Source: an uncultured Amaricoccus sp. (GTDB taxonomy: Bacteria; Pseudomonadota; Alphaproteobacteria; Rhodobacterales; Rhodobacteraceae). Taken from it: 5,800 nucleotides of DNA. A program made the position numbers and the translations under genes. Below the pieces are notes generated by a model. That model was not told where the DNA came from. It searched no databases and worked only from the letters and a program-made list of their open reading frames with translations. Shown here piece after piece: positions 1-5,800 of the stretch (position 1 is its first letter; each line of letters begins with the position of its first letter). The stretch is taken from assembly GCF_937858865.1 (NCBI RefSeq), contig NZ_CALLYO010000452.1:1-5800 (forward strand), read 5' to 3'.

Positions 1-55
1 ATATACAACGTCAATACGGCAAATTCGCCCCAGTAAAATCAACGACTTGCCGGGT

Positions 56-69
56 GGGCACGCGTGCCC
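56..69 (-). terminator. GC palindrome, possible weak terminator of the GH3 gene
   Basis: GGGCACGCGTGCCC is a perfect 14-base palindrome, starting 18 bases after the GH3 stop codon when read on the minus strand. As RNA it could fold as a 5-bp stem with a CGCG loop, extended by two G-C pairs past a bulged A. No T-run follows directly; the first T-rich stretch (TTGATTTTA) lies about 15-20 bases beyond. It is therefore not a canonical intrinsic terminator, and it could equally be a protein-binding palindrome or chance in GC-rich DNA. Confidence 0.3.
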
Positions 70-87
70 CCGCGTGCGCCCGCGCGC
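61..87. repeat. Imperfect 10-base tandem repeats
   Basis: Three successive units read CGCGTGCCCC, CGCGTGCGCC and CGCGCGCC, the last one partial and abutting the GH3 stop codon. The first unit overlaps the palindrome at 56-69. The array is short and of low complexity (C and G with scattered T), so a function is doubtful. It may reflect slippage next to the gene end. Confidence 0.35.
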
Positions 88-2337
88 CTACCCCCCGGCC
101 ACGAGCTCGAAGGCGAGAACGCAGGACGCCTCGCCGAACCGCTCGATCGCCTCGAGCGCCTGCCCCTCGTGCTGGACGAGGAACAGCCGGTCCGGGTTCT
201 CCGCCGGGTCCCGGTCCGGCCAGACCCGCGGCCCGGCCGCCACGTCCCGCCCGTACTTCGCCAGCATCTCCGCCGTGACGGTGAAGGCGACCGTCGCCGA
301 CTCCCCCGGCGCCAGCGTCACCTGCCGATGCCCGAGCCGCTCGATGAGCCGCGGCACCCGCTCCTCGCAGACCATGTCCTGATAGTAGAGATGCACCGTC
401 TCCGTGCCGGCCCGGGCCCCGGTGTTCGTCACCCGCACGCTCGCCGTCAGCGGCCGCCCTCCCTCGGCCGCGAGCCTCCGCCCGTCGAGCGCCCAGTCCG
501 AGAGGGCGAAGCTGGTGTAGGAATAGCCCTCGCCGAACCAGTAGGCCGACGGCCAGCGCGCCCCGAGCCCGAGATAGTAGGCGCACCAGTGATGCCGCTG
601 CCGCCGCTCCGCCGAGCCCGCCACCACCGGCACCGGCGGCCGGTCGCCCCGCGCCTGCCGCGTGTCGAGCCCCGAGGTGATTCCGTCCGCGATCGGCAGC
701 CCGTGCGACAGCCGCGCCGTCGGATCCGAGGCCCCGGCGAGCACATCGGCGATCGCCTCCCCCGCGAACGTCCCGAGGTGCGCCGTCCAGAAGATCGCGT
801 CCGCATTCTCCTCGACCTCCGCCGGAATGTGCAGCGCCCGCCCCGCCGTCACGAAGACGACAAGCTTCGCCGCCGGGCTCGCCCGCCGCACCCGCTCGAC
901 CAGCCGCCGCTGGACCTCGGGCAGCCGCGGATCGGCCAGCGCCGCCGACTCCCCGCTCCACTTGTGCCGCTCCCCGAGGAAGAGGACGACATGCGTCGCC
1001 CCCGCCGCGGCCGCCTCCGCCGCGGCCAGCTCCTCCTCCGCGCCCGCCTCGTAGTCGCACCCCCGCGCATACCCCGCCCCCGGCCACCGCCCGCGGATCC
1101 CTGCGAGCGGCGTCCTCACCAGCTCGAGATGCTGGTTGGCGTGGCTCGAATAGGCCCCGATCCAGTCCTCCGGGTCCTGGTCCGCCAGCGGCCCCAGCAC
1201 GCAGACCCGCGCCTCCGCCGGGATCGGCAGCACCGCCGGATCCGGCGCCTTCGGCCGCAGCAGCACCACCGAGGCCCGCGCCAGCGCCCGATACCCCTCC
1301 GCCGGCCCCTCGACCAGCGCCCGCCCCGGCCCGGTGCCGGCGAAGGGATGGTCCAGCACCCCGACCCGGTCCTTGATCTCCAGCATCTCCGCCGCCCGCA
1401 CCCTGAGCGCCGCCTCCTCGATGCGCCCCTCCGCCACCAGCTCCGGCAGGAAGCGCAGGAAGAGCAGCGAGCAGAGGTCGATGTGCACGCCCCCCTCGAC
1501 GAAGGCCCTGAGCGCCGCCTCCTTCGGGCTCGCCGCATAGCCGAAGCCGCCGTAGAGCTCGTAGATCCCGTCGTAGTCCGACTCGATGATCGCCCCCGGC
1601 CCGGCCTTCGCCTTCACGATGTCGCGCAGGAACGGATCGGCATGCGCCGGCACCCCGTTCAGCGCCACGAAGCTCATCATCGCCCCCTGCGCCCCGGCCT
1701 CCCAGCCGCCGTCGTAGCGCGGCAGCACCGTCTCGAGGAACTCGACCCGCTCGATCGGCAGCGCGGTATAGTCCGGCCCCGCCGTATACTGGTAGGGCCC
1801 CATGTGCTTCAGCACCACCGCGATCCGCCCCGTGCCGAGCAGCCCCTCGGCGCTCGCCCGCGTCACCTCGCTCATGAACCGCGGGCAGGCGATCAGCCCG
1901 CCCTCCTGCGTCCGCCCCTGGTTCTGCGCGAACGAATAGTCGCAGGTCACCCGCACCAGCGTCACCCCCGCCACCCCGGCATCGGCCGCCGCCTCCGCGT
2001 GCGCCCGCCGCACCACGCCCATGTCGAAGCAGTAGAGCGGGAAGGGCGCCACCCGGTGGAACCCCCGCCGCCCGTCGTCCTTGACCAGCAGCGGCGGATG
2101 CCCGTTCGCCACCGCGATCTCCTGCAGCTCGCGCAGCCGCCCGCCCACCAGCCCGGTCCCGCCGATCTCCCCCCGCGCCACCGCCAGCGCGATGTCCTCG
2201 CCGGCGAGCTGCAGATACCGCCCCGGATCGATCGAGGTGAGCTGCCCGGCGAGCTGCCGCAGGCTCATGCCCGCGGCCAGCCCCCAGGCGCGCGCGCCGA
2301 TGTGCGCCGGCCGGACGGAATACGACTTTTTTGCCAT
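88..2337 (-). CDS. Family 3 glycoside hydrolase (beta-glucosidase-like), divergent
   Basis: This 749-residue protein is related to BglX-type beta-glucosidases, which release sugar from the non-reducing end of beta-glucosides by a retaining mechanism. The family order is intact: an N-terminal barrel (about residues 20-330), a second alpha/beta domain (about 375-610) and a C-terminal fibronectin-III-like domain (about 628-745, with RVTNTGARAGTETVHLYYQD at 635-654). The predicted nucleophile is D254 in IESDYDGIYEL and the predicted acid/base is E463 in KWSGES. Expected glucose-binding residues are present: D88 (KDDGRRG), R142 (NQGRTQE) and K177-H178. The GEDP motif that normally follows the arginine is replaced by LIAC-P, and the usual KHF-G-Y segment is KHMGPYQY, so the pocket may be changed. 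No signal peptide is visible, suggesting a cytoplasmic enzyme. The ATG at 2337 has only a weak ribosome site. M24, at the usual GMSL family start motif, is a less likely alternative. The gene is divergent from the ABC transporter. The family call is firm; the substrate is inferred. Confidence 0.93.
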   Translation of the reverse strand: MAKKSYSVRPAHIGARAWGLAAGMSLRQLAGQLTSIDPGRYLQLAGEDIALAVARGEIGGTGLVGGRLRELQEIAVANGHPPLLVKDDGRRGFHRVAPFPLYCFDMGVVRRAHAEAAADAGVAGVTLVRVTCDYSFAQNQGRTQEGGLIACPRFMSEVTRASAEGLLGTGRIAVVLKHMGPYQYTAGPDYTALPIERVEFLETVLPRYDGGWEAGAQGAMMSFVALNGVPAHADPFLRDIVKAKAGPGAIIESDYDGIYELYGGFGYAASPKEAALRAFVEGGVHIDLCSLLFLRFLPELVAEGRIEEAALRVRAAEMLEIKDRVGVLDHPFAGTGPGRALVEGPAEGYRALARASVVLLRPKAPDPAVLPIPAEARVCVLGPLADQDPEDWIGAYSSHANQHLELVRTPLAGIRGRWPGAGYARGCDYEAGAEEELAAAEAAAAGATHVVLFLGERHKWSGESAALADPRLPEVQRRLVERVRRASPAAKLVVFVTAGRALHIPAEVEENADAIFWTAHLGTFAGEAIADVLAGASDPTARLSHGLPIADGITSGLDTRQARGDRPPVPVVAGSAERRQRHHWCAYYLGLGARWPSAYWFGEGYSYTSFALSDWALDGRRLAAEGGRPLTASVRVTNTGARAGTETVHLYYQDMVCEERVPRLIERLGHRQVTLAPGESATVAFTVTAEMLAKYGRDVAAGPRVWPDRDPAENPDRLFLVQHEGQALEAIERFGEASCVLAFELVAGG

Positions 2338-2369
2338 GGTAGCTGCCCGATCTGCTGTTTTTACTCCCC

Positions 2370-2390
2370 GCCAGCCTAACCGACACTGGC
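2370..2390. repeat. Inverted repeat GCCAG-N11-CTGGC
   Basis: Two perfect 5-base arms (2370-2374 and 2386-2390) flank 11 bases in the GH3 leader region, 33 bases upstream of the GH3 start codon at the near arm. It could be an operator or a small hairpin in the GH3 5' untranslated RNA. Arms this short arise often by chance, so it is offered as a candidate only. Confidence 0.25.
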
Positions 2391-2403
2391 TTTCCGTTTA
2401 CCA

Positions 2404-2417
2404 ATGATTAAGATCAC
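2404..2417. promoter_or_regulatory. Candidate CRP/FNR-family binding site
   Basis: ATGAT-TAAG-ATCAC matches the FNR/Anr/FixK consensus TTGAT-N4-ATCAA at 8 of 10 positions, including the full TGAT-N4-ATCA core palindrome. Its centre is about 45 bases upstream of the transcription start predicted from the -10 hexamer at 2444-2449, near the usual position for an activating site, and about 73 bases upstream of the GH3 start codon. Read with different spacing it also resembles a CRP site (TGTGA on the minus strand, followed by a poorer half, TCATT). The match is by eye and the regulator is unknown. Confidence 0.35.
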
Positions 2418-2443
2418 ATACGGCTGAATTCCGCCCGATAACA

Positions 2444-2449
2444 TACAAT
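2444..2449 (+). promoter_or_regulatory. Candidate -10 hexamer TACAAT of the rightward promoter
   Basis: TACAAT differs from the sigma-70 consensus TATAAT at one base. No good -35 lies 16-18 bases upstream, which fits an activator-dependent promoter served by the site at 2404-2417. The hexamer overlaps the ATG at 2448. If it is real, transcription starts near 2456 and that ATG cannot be the transporter start. This supports a start at 2556 or initiation at 2491. Confidence 0.4.
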
Positions 2450-2490
2450 GGCAGTCCCCGGTGAGGCCCGGGAGCAAGAACGGAGCGGCG

Positions 2491-2559
2491 ATGACAGGCT
2501 CGGCCAGGCGCCCGACGGGCGGTCCGAGCGGTGCGCCTTCGCGAGAGCGCGCACCGTGA
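2491..2559 (+). CDS. Possible 22-codon leader peptide coupled to the ABC transporter
   Basis: An ATG at 2491 is preceded by GGAG (2482-2485) with a 5-base gap, the best ribosome site in this region. It opens a 22-codon frame (MTGSARRPTGGPSGAPSRERAP) that ends in TGA at 2557-2559. This stop overlaps the in-frame GTG at 2556 in a GTGA arrangement, the typical geometry of translational coupling. The peptide is rich in Arg, Pro, Gly and Ser and shows no recognised domain. Alternatively it is the true N-terminus of the transporter, separated by a real or sequencing frameshift, or a chance frame. The geometry is seen directly; translation is inferred. Confidence 0.4.
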   Translation: MTGSARRPTGGPSGAPSRERAP

Positions 2560-4520
2560 AGCGGTGCACGACCTTCTGGGGGCTGGTCTCGGCCTACTGG
2601 GTCTCCGACCGCTGGCGCGAGGCCTGGACGCTCACCGTGGTCGTGCTGGCAATCACCGCCCTCATCAGCAAGGCCGCGGTCTGGACCGCGACCGCCAGCG
2701 CCGACTTCATCGCCTCCCTCGCCGAGTTCCACCGCGCCGACACCGGCGAGCCCGCCCGCGTCATCCTGCTCGCCGCGCTCGCCTACTTCGGCATCTCCTT
2801 CGCCCGCTCCGCCGGCCTCGCCTTCCGCCACCTCGTCTCGACCACGCTGCACCGCAAGGCCCGCCGCTGGCTGATCGCCCGCTTCGACGCCGAGATCCTC
2901 TCCGACCAGCGCATCGCCCTCGACCTGATGAGCGACCGCGGCAGCGACGGCCGGAACGCCCGCCTGCCCGACTCGATCGACCAGCGCCTCGACATCTGCA
3001 CCGACCACCTCTACGGCGGCCTCATCGGCCTCGTCATGGGCTTCTTCGGCGCCGTCCTCTCGGTCTGGTTCGTCTCGATCGCCCTTCTCAGCCGCAGCCA
3101 GGCCGTCGCGTGGCTCGACAACGCCGGCGCCGCGGCGAACCGCACCCTCGAGACCCTGCTCGGACCCGGCCTCGCCGGCCGCGTCGACCTCGTGCCGGGC
3201 GACTACGGCACGGCGCTGCTCGCCGGCATCCTCGTCGCCCTCTACGTGCCGCTCTCCACCCTCTTCGCCTGGCGGGTCGGCCGCGTCGTCCAGCGTCGCA
3301 CCCTCGACCGGCAGAAGTCCGACGGCGCCTGGCGCGGCGAGATCGCCTCCATGCTCAACCGCGTCGCCCTCGTCGCCGCCTCGCGCGGCCAGTTCGCCCA
3401 GCGCGCCACCAACCAGCGCCTCTACGCCGGCATCGACCGCGCCTGGCGGCGGCAGAACGTCTGGGTGGCGCTGATGCTCATGTTCACCGAAATCTCGAAC
3501 TTCCTCTCCCAGCGCCTGCTCGCCTACCTGCCGGCGCTCCCCGCCTTCATGGCCGGCAACATGACCTTCCGCGCCTTCGTGGCGAACTCCGAGCTCACCT
3601 CCGAGCTCATCGTCGGCGCCTCCTGGTTCACCAACGTGATGACCGAGATCGCCGTCCTGCGCGCCAACGCCGCCCGGCTGACCGGCCTCGCCGCCGCCGT
3701 CGAGCGGGTGCGCGACCGCGATCGCTTCTACGCCGAGACCGGCCGCAGCAGCTTCCGCCGCAGCGAAATCGTTGCCGGCCCGATGGTCGCGATCGAGGGC
3801 CTCGAGCTCTGCCACCGCGGCCACGAAGCGCTGCCCTTCATCAGCGTGCCGCGCCTCGTCCTCGAGGAGGGCGACCGCTTGCACGTCAGCGGCCCGAGCG
3901 GCTGCGGCAAGAGCTCCTTCCTCAAGGCCGTCGCCGGCCTCTGGCCCTACGGCGAGGGCGGGGTCGGCATCGCCGCCGGTGCCCGCGTCTTCCTCGCCGC
4001 GCAGGAGCCCGACCTCCCCGACCACCTCACGCTGCACCAGCTCGTCACCTACCCGCGCCGCGGCGGGGACTTCGATGCCCTCGCCGTCGCCGAGGCGCTC
4101 TCCCGCGCCGGCCTCGGCGGCCTCATCCGCGAGCTCGACGCCGAGCTGCACCAGGGCCGCCCCTGGCGCGACGTCCTCTCCGGCGGCCAGAAGCAGCGCC
4201 TCGTCCTCGCCCGCATCCTCTTGCAGGAGCCCGACGTGCTCCTGCTCGACGAGGCGACCTCCGCCCTCGACGTCAAGGCCGCCGCCGACTTCCACCTCGC
4301 GCTCGCCGAGCGGCTGCCGGCGGCGGTCGTCCTCTCGGTGCTGCACGCAGCCACCATCCCCGCCGACGCCTTCGGCCGGCCCTTCTACAACCGCACCCTC
4401 GAGGTCAGGCCGCACCTCACCGTGGTCAGCGATGCCGCCGAGCCCGCCCAGGTCTCCGCCGAGCCCGCCTACGTCGTCCACGTCGACGCTCCGCTGCAGA
4501 CCCTGGCGCGCGCGCAGTAG
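2556..4520 (+). CDS. ABC transporter, fused permease and ATPase, YddA/SbmA-BacA type
   Basis: The protein is a half-transporter joining a membrane domain of the ABC_membrane_2 / SbmA-BacA type to an ATPase, and presumably works as an inner-membrane homodimer. From the GTG at 2556 it has 654 residues. Hydrophobic segments lie at about 24-44, 68-90, 153-180, 218-240 and 300-330. A variant of the family motif near NPDQRI appears as LPDSIDQRLDI (137-147). The ATPase has Walker A GPSGCGKSS (446-454), a Q-loop glutamine at about 483, signature LSGGQKQR (541-548), Walker B VLLLDEATSALD (561-572, catalytic E566) and H-loop H597, so it looks active. Known relatives carry peptides, bleomycin or cobalamin-like molecules; the substrate here is unknown. 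An ATG at 2448 would add 36 hydrophilic residues, but it has no ribosome site and overlaps a likely -10 hexamer. GTG 2556 sits just before the conserved FW-L-YW segment, overlaps the leader stop codon and has GAGAG 8 bases upstream. The GH144 gene follows 69 bases downstream, probably in the same operon. Confidence 0.9.
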   Translation: MKRCTTFWGLVSAYWVSDRWREAWTLTVVVLAITALISKAAVWTATASADFIASLAEFHRADTGEPARVILLAALAYFGISFARSAGLAFRHLVSTTLHRKARRWLIARFDAEILSDQRIALDLMSDRGSDGRNARLPDSIDQRLDICTDHLYGGLIGLVMGFFGAVLSVWFVSIALLSRSQAVAWLDNAGAAANRTLETLLGPGLAGRVDLVPGDYGTALLAGILVALYVPLSTLFAWRVGRVVQRRTLDRQKSDGAWRGEIASMLNRVALVAASRGQFAQRATNQRLYAGIDRAWRRQNVWVALMLMFTEISNFLSQRLLAYLPALPAFMAGNMTFRAFVANSELTSELIVGASWFTNVMTEIAVLRANAARLTGLAAAVERVRDRDRFYAETGRSSFRRSEIVAGPMVAIEGLELCHRGHEALPFISVPRLVLEEGDRLHVSGPSGCGKSSFLKAVAGLWPYGEGGVGIAAGARVFLAAQEPDLPDHLTLHQLVTYPRRGGDFDALAVAEALSRAGLGGLIRELDAELHQGRPWRDVLSGGQKQRLVLARILLQEPDVLLLDEATSALDVKAAADFHLALAERLPAAVVLSVLHAATIPADAFGRPFYNRTLEVRPHLTVVSDAAEPAQVSAEPAYVVHVDAPLQTLARAQ

Positions 4521-4523
4521 CCC

Positions 4524-4536
4524 GCGGGACTCCCGC
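4524..4536 (+). repeat. Small GC hairpin after the ABC transporter gene
   Basis: GCGGG-ACT-CCCGC can form a 5-bp stem with a 3-base loop, starting 3 bases after the transporter stop codon. No T-run follows, so it is not a convincing terminator. It may attenuate transcription or stabilise the upstream message between the two genes. Confidence 0.3.
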
Positions 4537-4574
4537 CCGCCCGGCGAAGCCGCTATCCATCACGGGAAGACGGC

Positions 4575-4580
4575 AGGAGG
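4575..4580 (+). promoter_or_regulatory. Strong Shine-Dalgarno sequence of the GH144 gene
   Basis: AGGAGG is a full match to the anti-Shine-Dalgarno sequence, 9 bases before the ATG at 4590. It fixes that start. Reading upstream in the same frame gives no other start codon before the transporter's TAG at 4518-4520. It is much stronger than the ribosome sites of the other genes here. Confidence 0.8.
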
Positions 4581-4589
4581 CGTGATCCG

Positions 4590-5800
4590 ATGCGGCACGA
4601 GACGGGCGCGGACCTGGACGACGAGACGCTCCTCGACCTCGTCCAGCGGCAGACGCTCCGCTACTTCTGGGACTTCGCCCATCCGGCCTGCGGCCTCGCC
4701 CGCGAGCGCAGCAACGTCACCGCGAAATACGGCCACGAGGCGGTCACGACCGGCGGCAGCGGCTTCGGCGTCATGGCGATCGTCGCCGGCGTCTCGCGCG
4801 GCTGGATCGACCGCGCCGAGGCCGCCGGGCGCATCTGGAGCATGGTCCGCTTCCTCTTGAAGTGCGACAGCTACCACGGCATCTGGCCGCACTTCCTGAA
4901 CGGCGACACCGGCCGCACCATCCCCTTCAGCCGCAAGGACGACGGCAGCGACCTCGTCGAGACCTCCTTCCTCCTCGCCGGCCTGCTCTGCGCCCGCCAG
5001 TTCTTCGACGCCGACGACGAGACCGAGACGCGCCTGCGCGCCGCCATCACCTGGCTCTGGGAGGAGGCCGAATGGAGCTGGCACACCCGGGACGGCCGCA
5101 ACGTCCTCTACTGGCACTGGAGCCCGAACAACGGCTGGAGCATGAACCACGAGATCCGCGGCTGGAACGAGTGCCTCGTCACCTACGTCCTCGCCGCCGG
5201 CGCCCCCCGCTACCCGATCTCGCCCGAGGTCTACCACCGCGGCTGGGCCGACGGCCGCGACTTCACGAACGGCCGCAGCTACGGCGACGTCACCCTCCCG
5301 CTCGGCCCGGACGCCGGCGGCCCGCTCTTTCTCTCGCAGTATTCCTTCCTCGGCCTCGACCCGCGCGGCCTCGCCGACCGCTACGCCGACTACTGGCAGC
5401 AGAACCTCGCCCACACCCTGGTCAACCGCGCCTGGTGCGTGCGCAACCCGCACGGCTACCGCGGCTACGGCCCCGACTGCTGGGGCCTCACCGCCAGCGA
5501 CAGCGTCGCCGGCTACGACGCCCACTCGCCCACCAACGACCTCGGCGTCATCACCCCGAGCGCCGCCCTCTCCGCCTTCCCCTACACCCCCGAGCCGTCG
5601 ATGCAGGCGCTCCGCACCTTCTACCACCGCCTCGGCGACCGCCTCTGGACCGACTACGGCTTCGTCGACGCCTTCAGCGAGACCGCCGGCTGGTACGCGC
5701 AATCCCACCTCGCCATCGACCAGGGCCCGATCGTGGTGATGATCGAGAACGCCCGCAGCGGCCTCCTCTGGCGCCTCTTCATGAGCTGCCCGGAAGTCCT
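4590..5800 (+). CDS. Glucoamylase-like GH144-type beta-glucanase, 3' end cut by the window
   Basis: The frame is open for 403 codons to the window edge. It matches the PF10091 'glycoamylase' family almost from end to end: LRYFWDFAHPACGLARERS (23-41), TTGGSGFGVMAI (53-64), a KDDGSDLVETSFL block (116-128), LYWHWSPNNGW (173-183), GWNECLVTYVLAA (191-203), GGPLFLSQYSFLGLDPRGL (243-261), DCWGLTASDS (296-305), PSAALSAFPYTPE (323-335) and LAIDQGPIVVMIENARSGLLW (374-394). Stand-alone members are GH144, whose characterised enzyme is an endo-beta-1,2-glucanase (sophoro-oligosaccharide releasing); the same fold occurs inside cyclic beta-1,2-glucan synthases. Candidate catalytic acids are D117, D121, E124 and E194, whose spacing agrees with the residues I recall as important in that enzyme. 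No signal peptide is visible, so it appears cytoplasmic. From typical family length, roughly 20-50 residues are missing. Family is firm; substrate specificity is inferred. Confidence 0.93.
   Translation, partial: MRHETGADLDDETLLDLVQRQTLRYFWDFAHPACGLARERSNVTAKYGHEAVTTGGSGFGVMAIVAGVSRGWIDRAEAAGRIWSMVRFLLKCDSYHGIWPHFLNGDTGRTIPFSRKDDGSDLVETSFLLAGLLCARQFFDADDETETRLRAAITWLWEEAEWSWHTRDGRNVLYWHWSPNNGWSMNHEIRGWNECLVTYVLAAGAPRYPISPEVYHRGWADGRDFTNGRSYGDVTLPLGPDAGGPLFLSQYSFLGLDPRGLADRYADYWQQNLAHTLVNRAWCVRNPHGYRGYGPDCWGLTASDSVAGYDAHSPTNDLGVITPSAALSAFPYTPEPSMQALRTFYHRLGDRLWTDYGFVDAFSETAGWYAQSHLAIDQGPIVVMIENARSGLLWRLFMSCPEV

Larger units (their letters stand above)
1..87. other. Intergenic region downstream of the GH3 gene
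   Basis: No gene is visible here. The first 45 or so bases are clearly richer in A and T than the rest of the window. They give way abruptly to a very GC-rich segment (about 51-87) that carries a palindrome and imperfect 10-base repeats next to the GH3 stop codon. The stretch is probably the 3' flank of the GH3 gene. Whatever lies further left is outside the window. Confidence 0.6.
2338..2490. promoter_or_regulatory. Divergent control region between GH3 and the ABC/GH144 genes
   Basis: About 150 bases separate the GH3 start from the first plausible ribosome site of the rightward genes. The middle part (about 2350-2450) is noticeably poorer in G and C than the flanking coding DNA, as expected of a promoter region. 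It holds an FNR-like palindrome, a good -10 hexamer reading rightward and an inverted repeat nearer to GH3. A leftward promoter is less clear: TTGGTA (minus strand, plus-strand positions 2399-2404) is a fair -35, but no good -10 follows it. Sharing this region would let one regulator control both directions. Confidence 0.6.

Noticed and set aside
64..2379. 771-residue open frame on the plus strand antisense to GH3
   Set aside because: The translation is dominated by Arg, Pro and His with no family motifs, while the minus strand there carries all the GH3 motifs in order.
11..2404. 797-residue open frame on the minus strand overlapping the GH3 gene
   Set aside because: It is a low-complexity Arg/Gly/Ala-rich translation in another frame of the GH3 gene and has no recognisable domain; such frames stay open because stop codons are rare in GC-rich DNA.
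2376..4481. 701-residue open frame antisense to the ABC transporter
   Set aside because: The product is a Gly/Glu/Ala-rich acidic string typical of the complement of GC-rich coding DNA, and the plus strand encodes a complete ABC transporter.
4524..4536. Hairpin as an intrinsic terminator between transporter and GH144
   Set aside because: The stem is only 5 bp and there is no following T-run, so a terminator call is not supported; it is listed as a small repeat only.
2531..4585. 684-residue plus-strand frame overlapping the transporter
   Set aside because: It is an Arg/Pro-rich out-of-frame shadow with no ATPase or membrane features.
3772..4860. 362-residue plus-strand frame bridging the transporter and GH144 genes
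   Set aside because: It is Ser/Ala/Pro/Arg-rich low-complexity sequence that crosses the junction between two well-supported genes.
4560..5708. 382-residue open frame antisense to the GH144-type gene
   Set aside because: It is a Val/Gly/Ala/Glu-rich shadow with no known motif; the plus strand matches the glucoamylase-like family throughout.

Overview
The window is very GC-rich, with codons ending almost always in G or C. The ABC transporter and the glucoamylase-like protein both resemble their proteobacterial relatives. I infer a high-GC proteobacterium, most likely an alphaproteobacterium; no rRNA or species marker is present to confirm this.

Layout: positions 1-87 are a short intergenic stretch, AT-rich at first and then a GC palindrome and small tandem repeats. 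Positions 88-2337 (minus strand) encode a complete but divergent family 3 glycoside hydrolase. Positions 2338-2490 are a compact, comparatively AT-rich divergent control region with a CRP/FNR-type palindrome and a good -10 hexamer. On the plus strand follow a possible 22-codon leader ORF, a complete one-polypeptide ABC transporter of the YddA/SbmA-BacA type (end 4520), and, after a 69-base gap with a strong Shine-Dalgarno sequence, a glucoamylase-like (PF10091, GH144-type) enzyme. That last gene runs off the right edge, probably missing only a few dozen residues.

How the genes may work together: GH144 enzymes characterised so far cut beta-1,2-glucan into sophoro-oligosaccharides, and some GH3 enzymes hydrolyse sophorose or such oligomers. 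Both hydrolases here lack a signal peptide, so a cytoplasmic beta-1,2-glucan (or related beta-glucan) turnover module is a reasonable inference. The role of the ABC transporter between them is not evident from sequence; it may move a glucan, glucoside or peptide substrate. No mobile element, CRISPR array, tRNA or rRNA was seen. The long ORFs antisense to or out of frame with the three genes are products of GC-rich composition.
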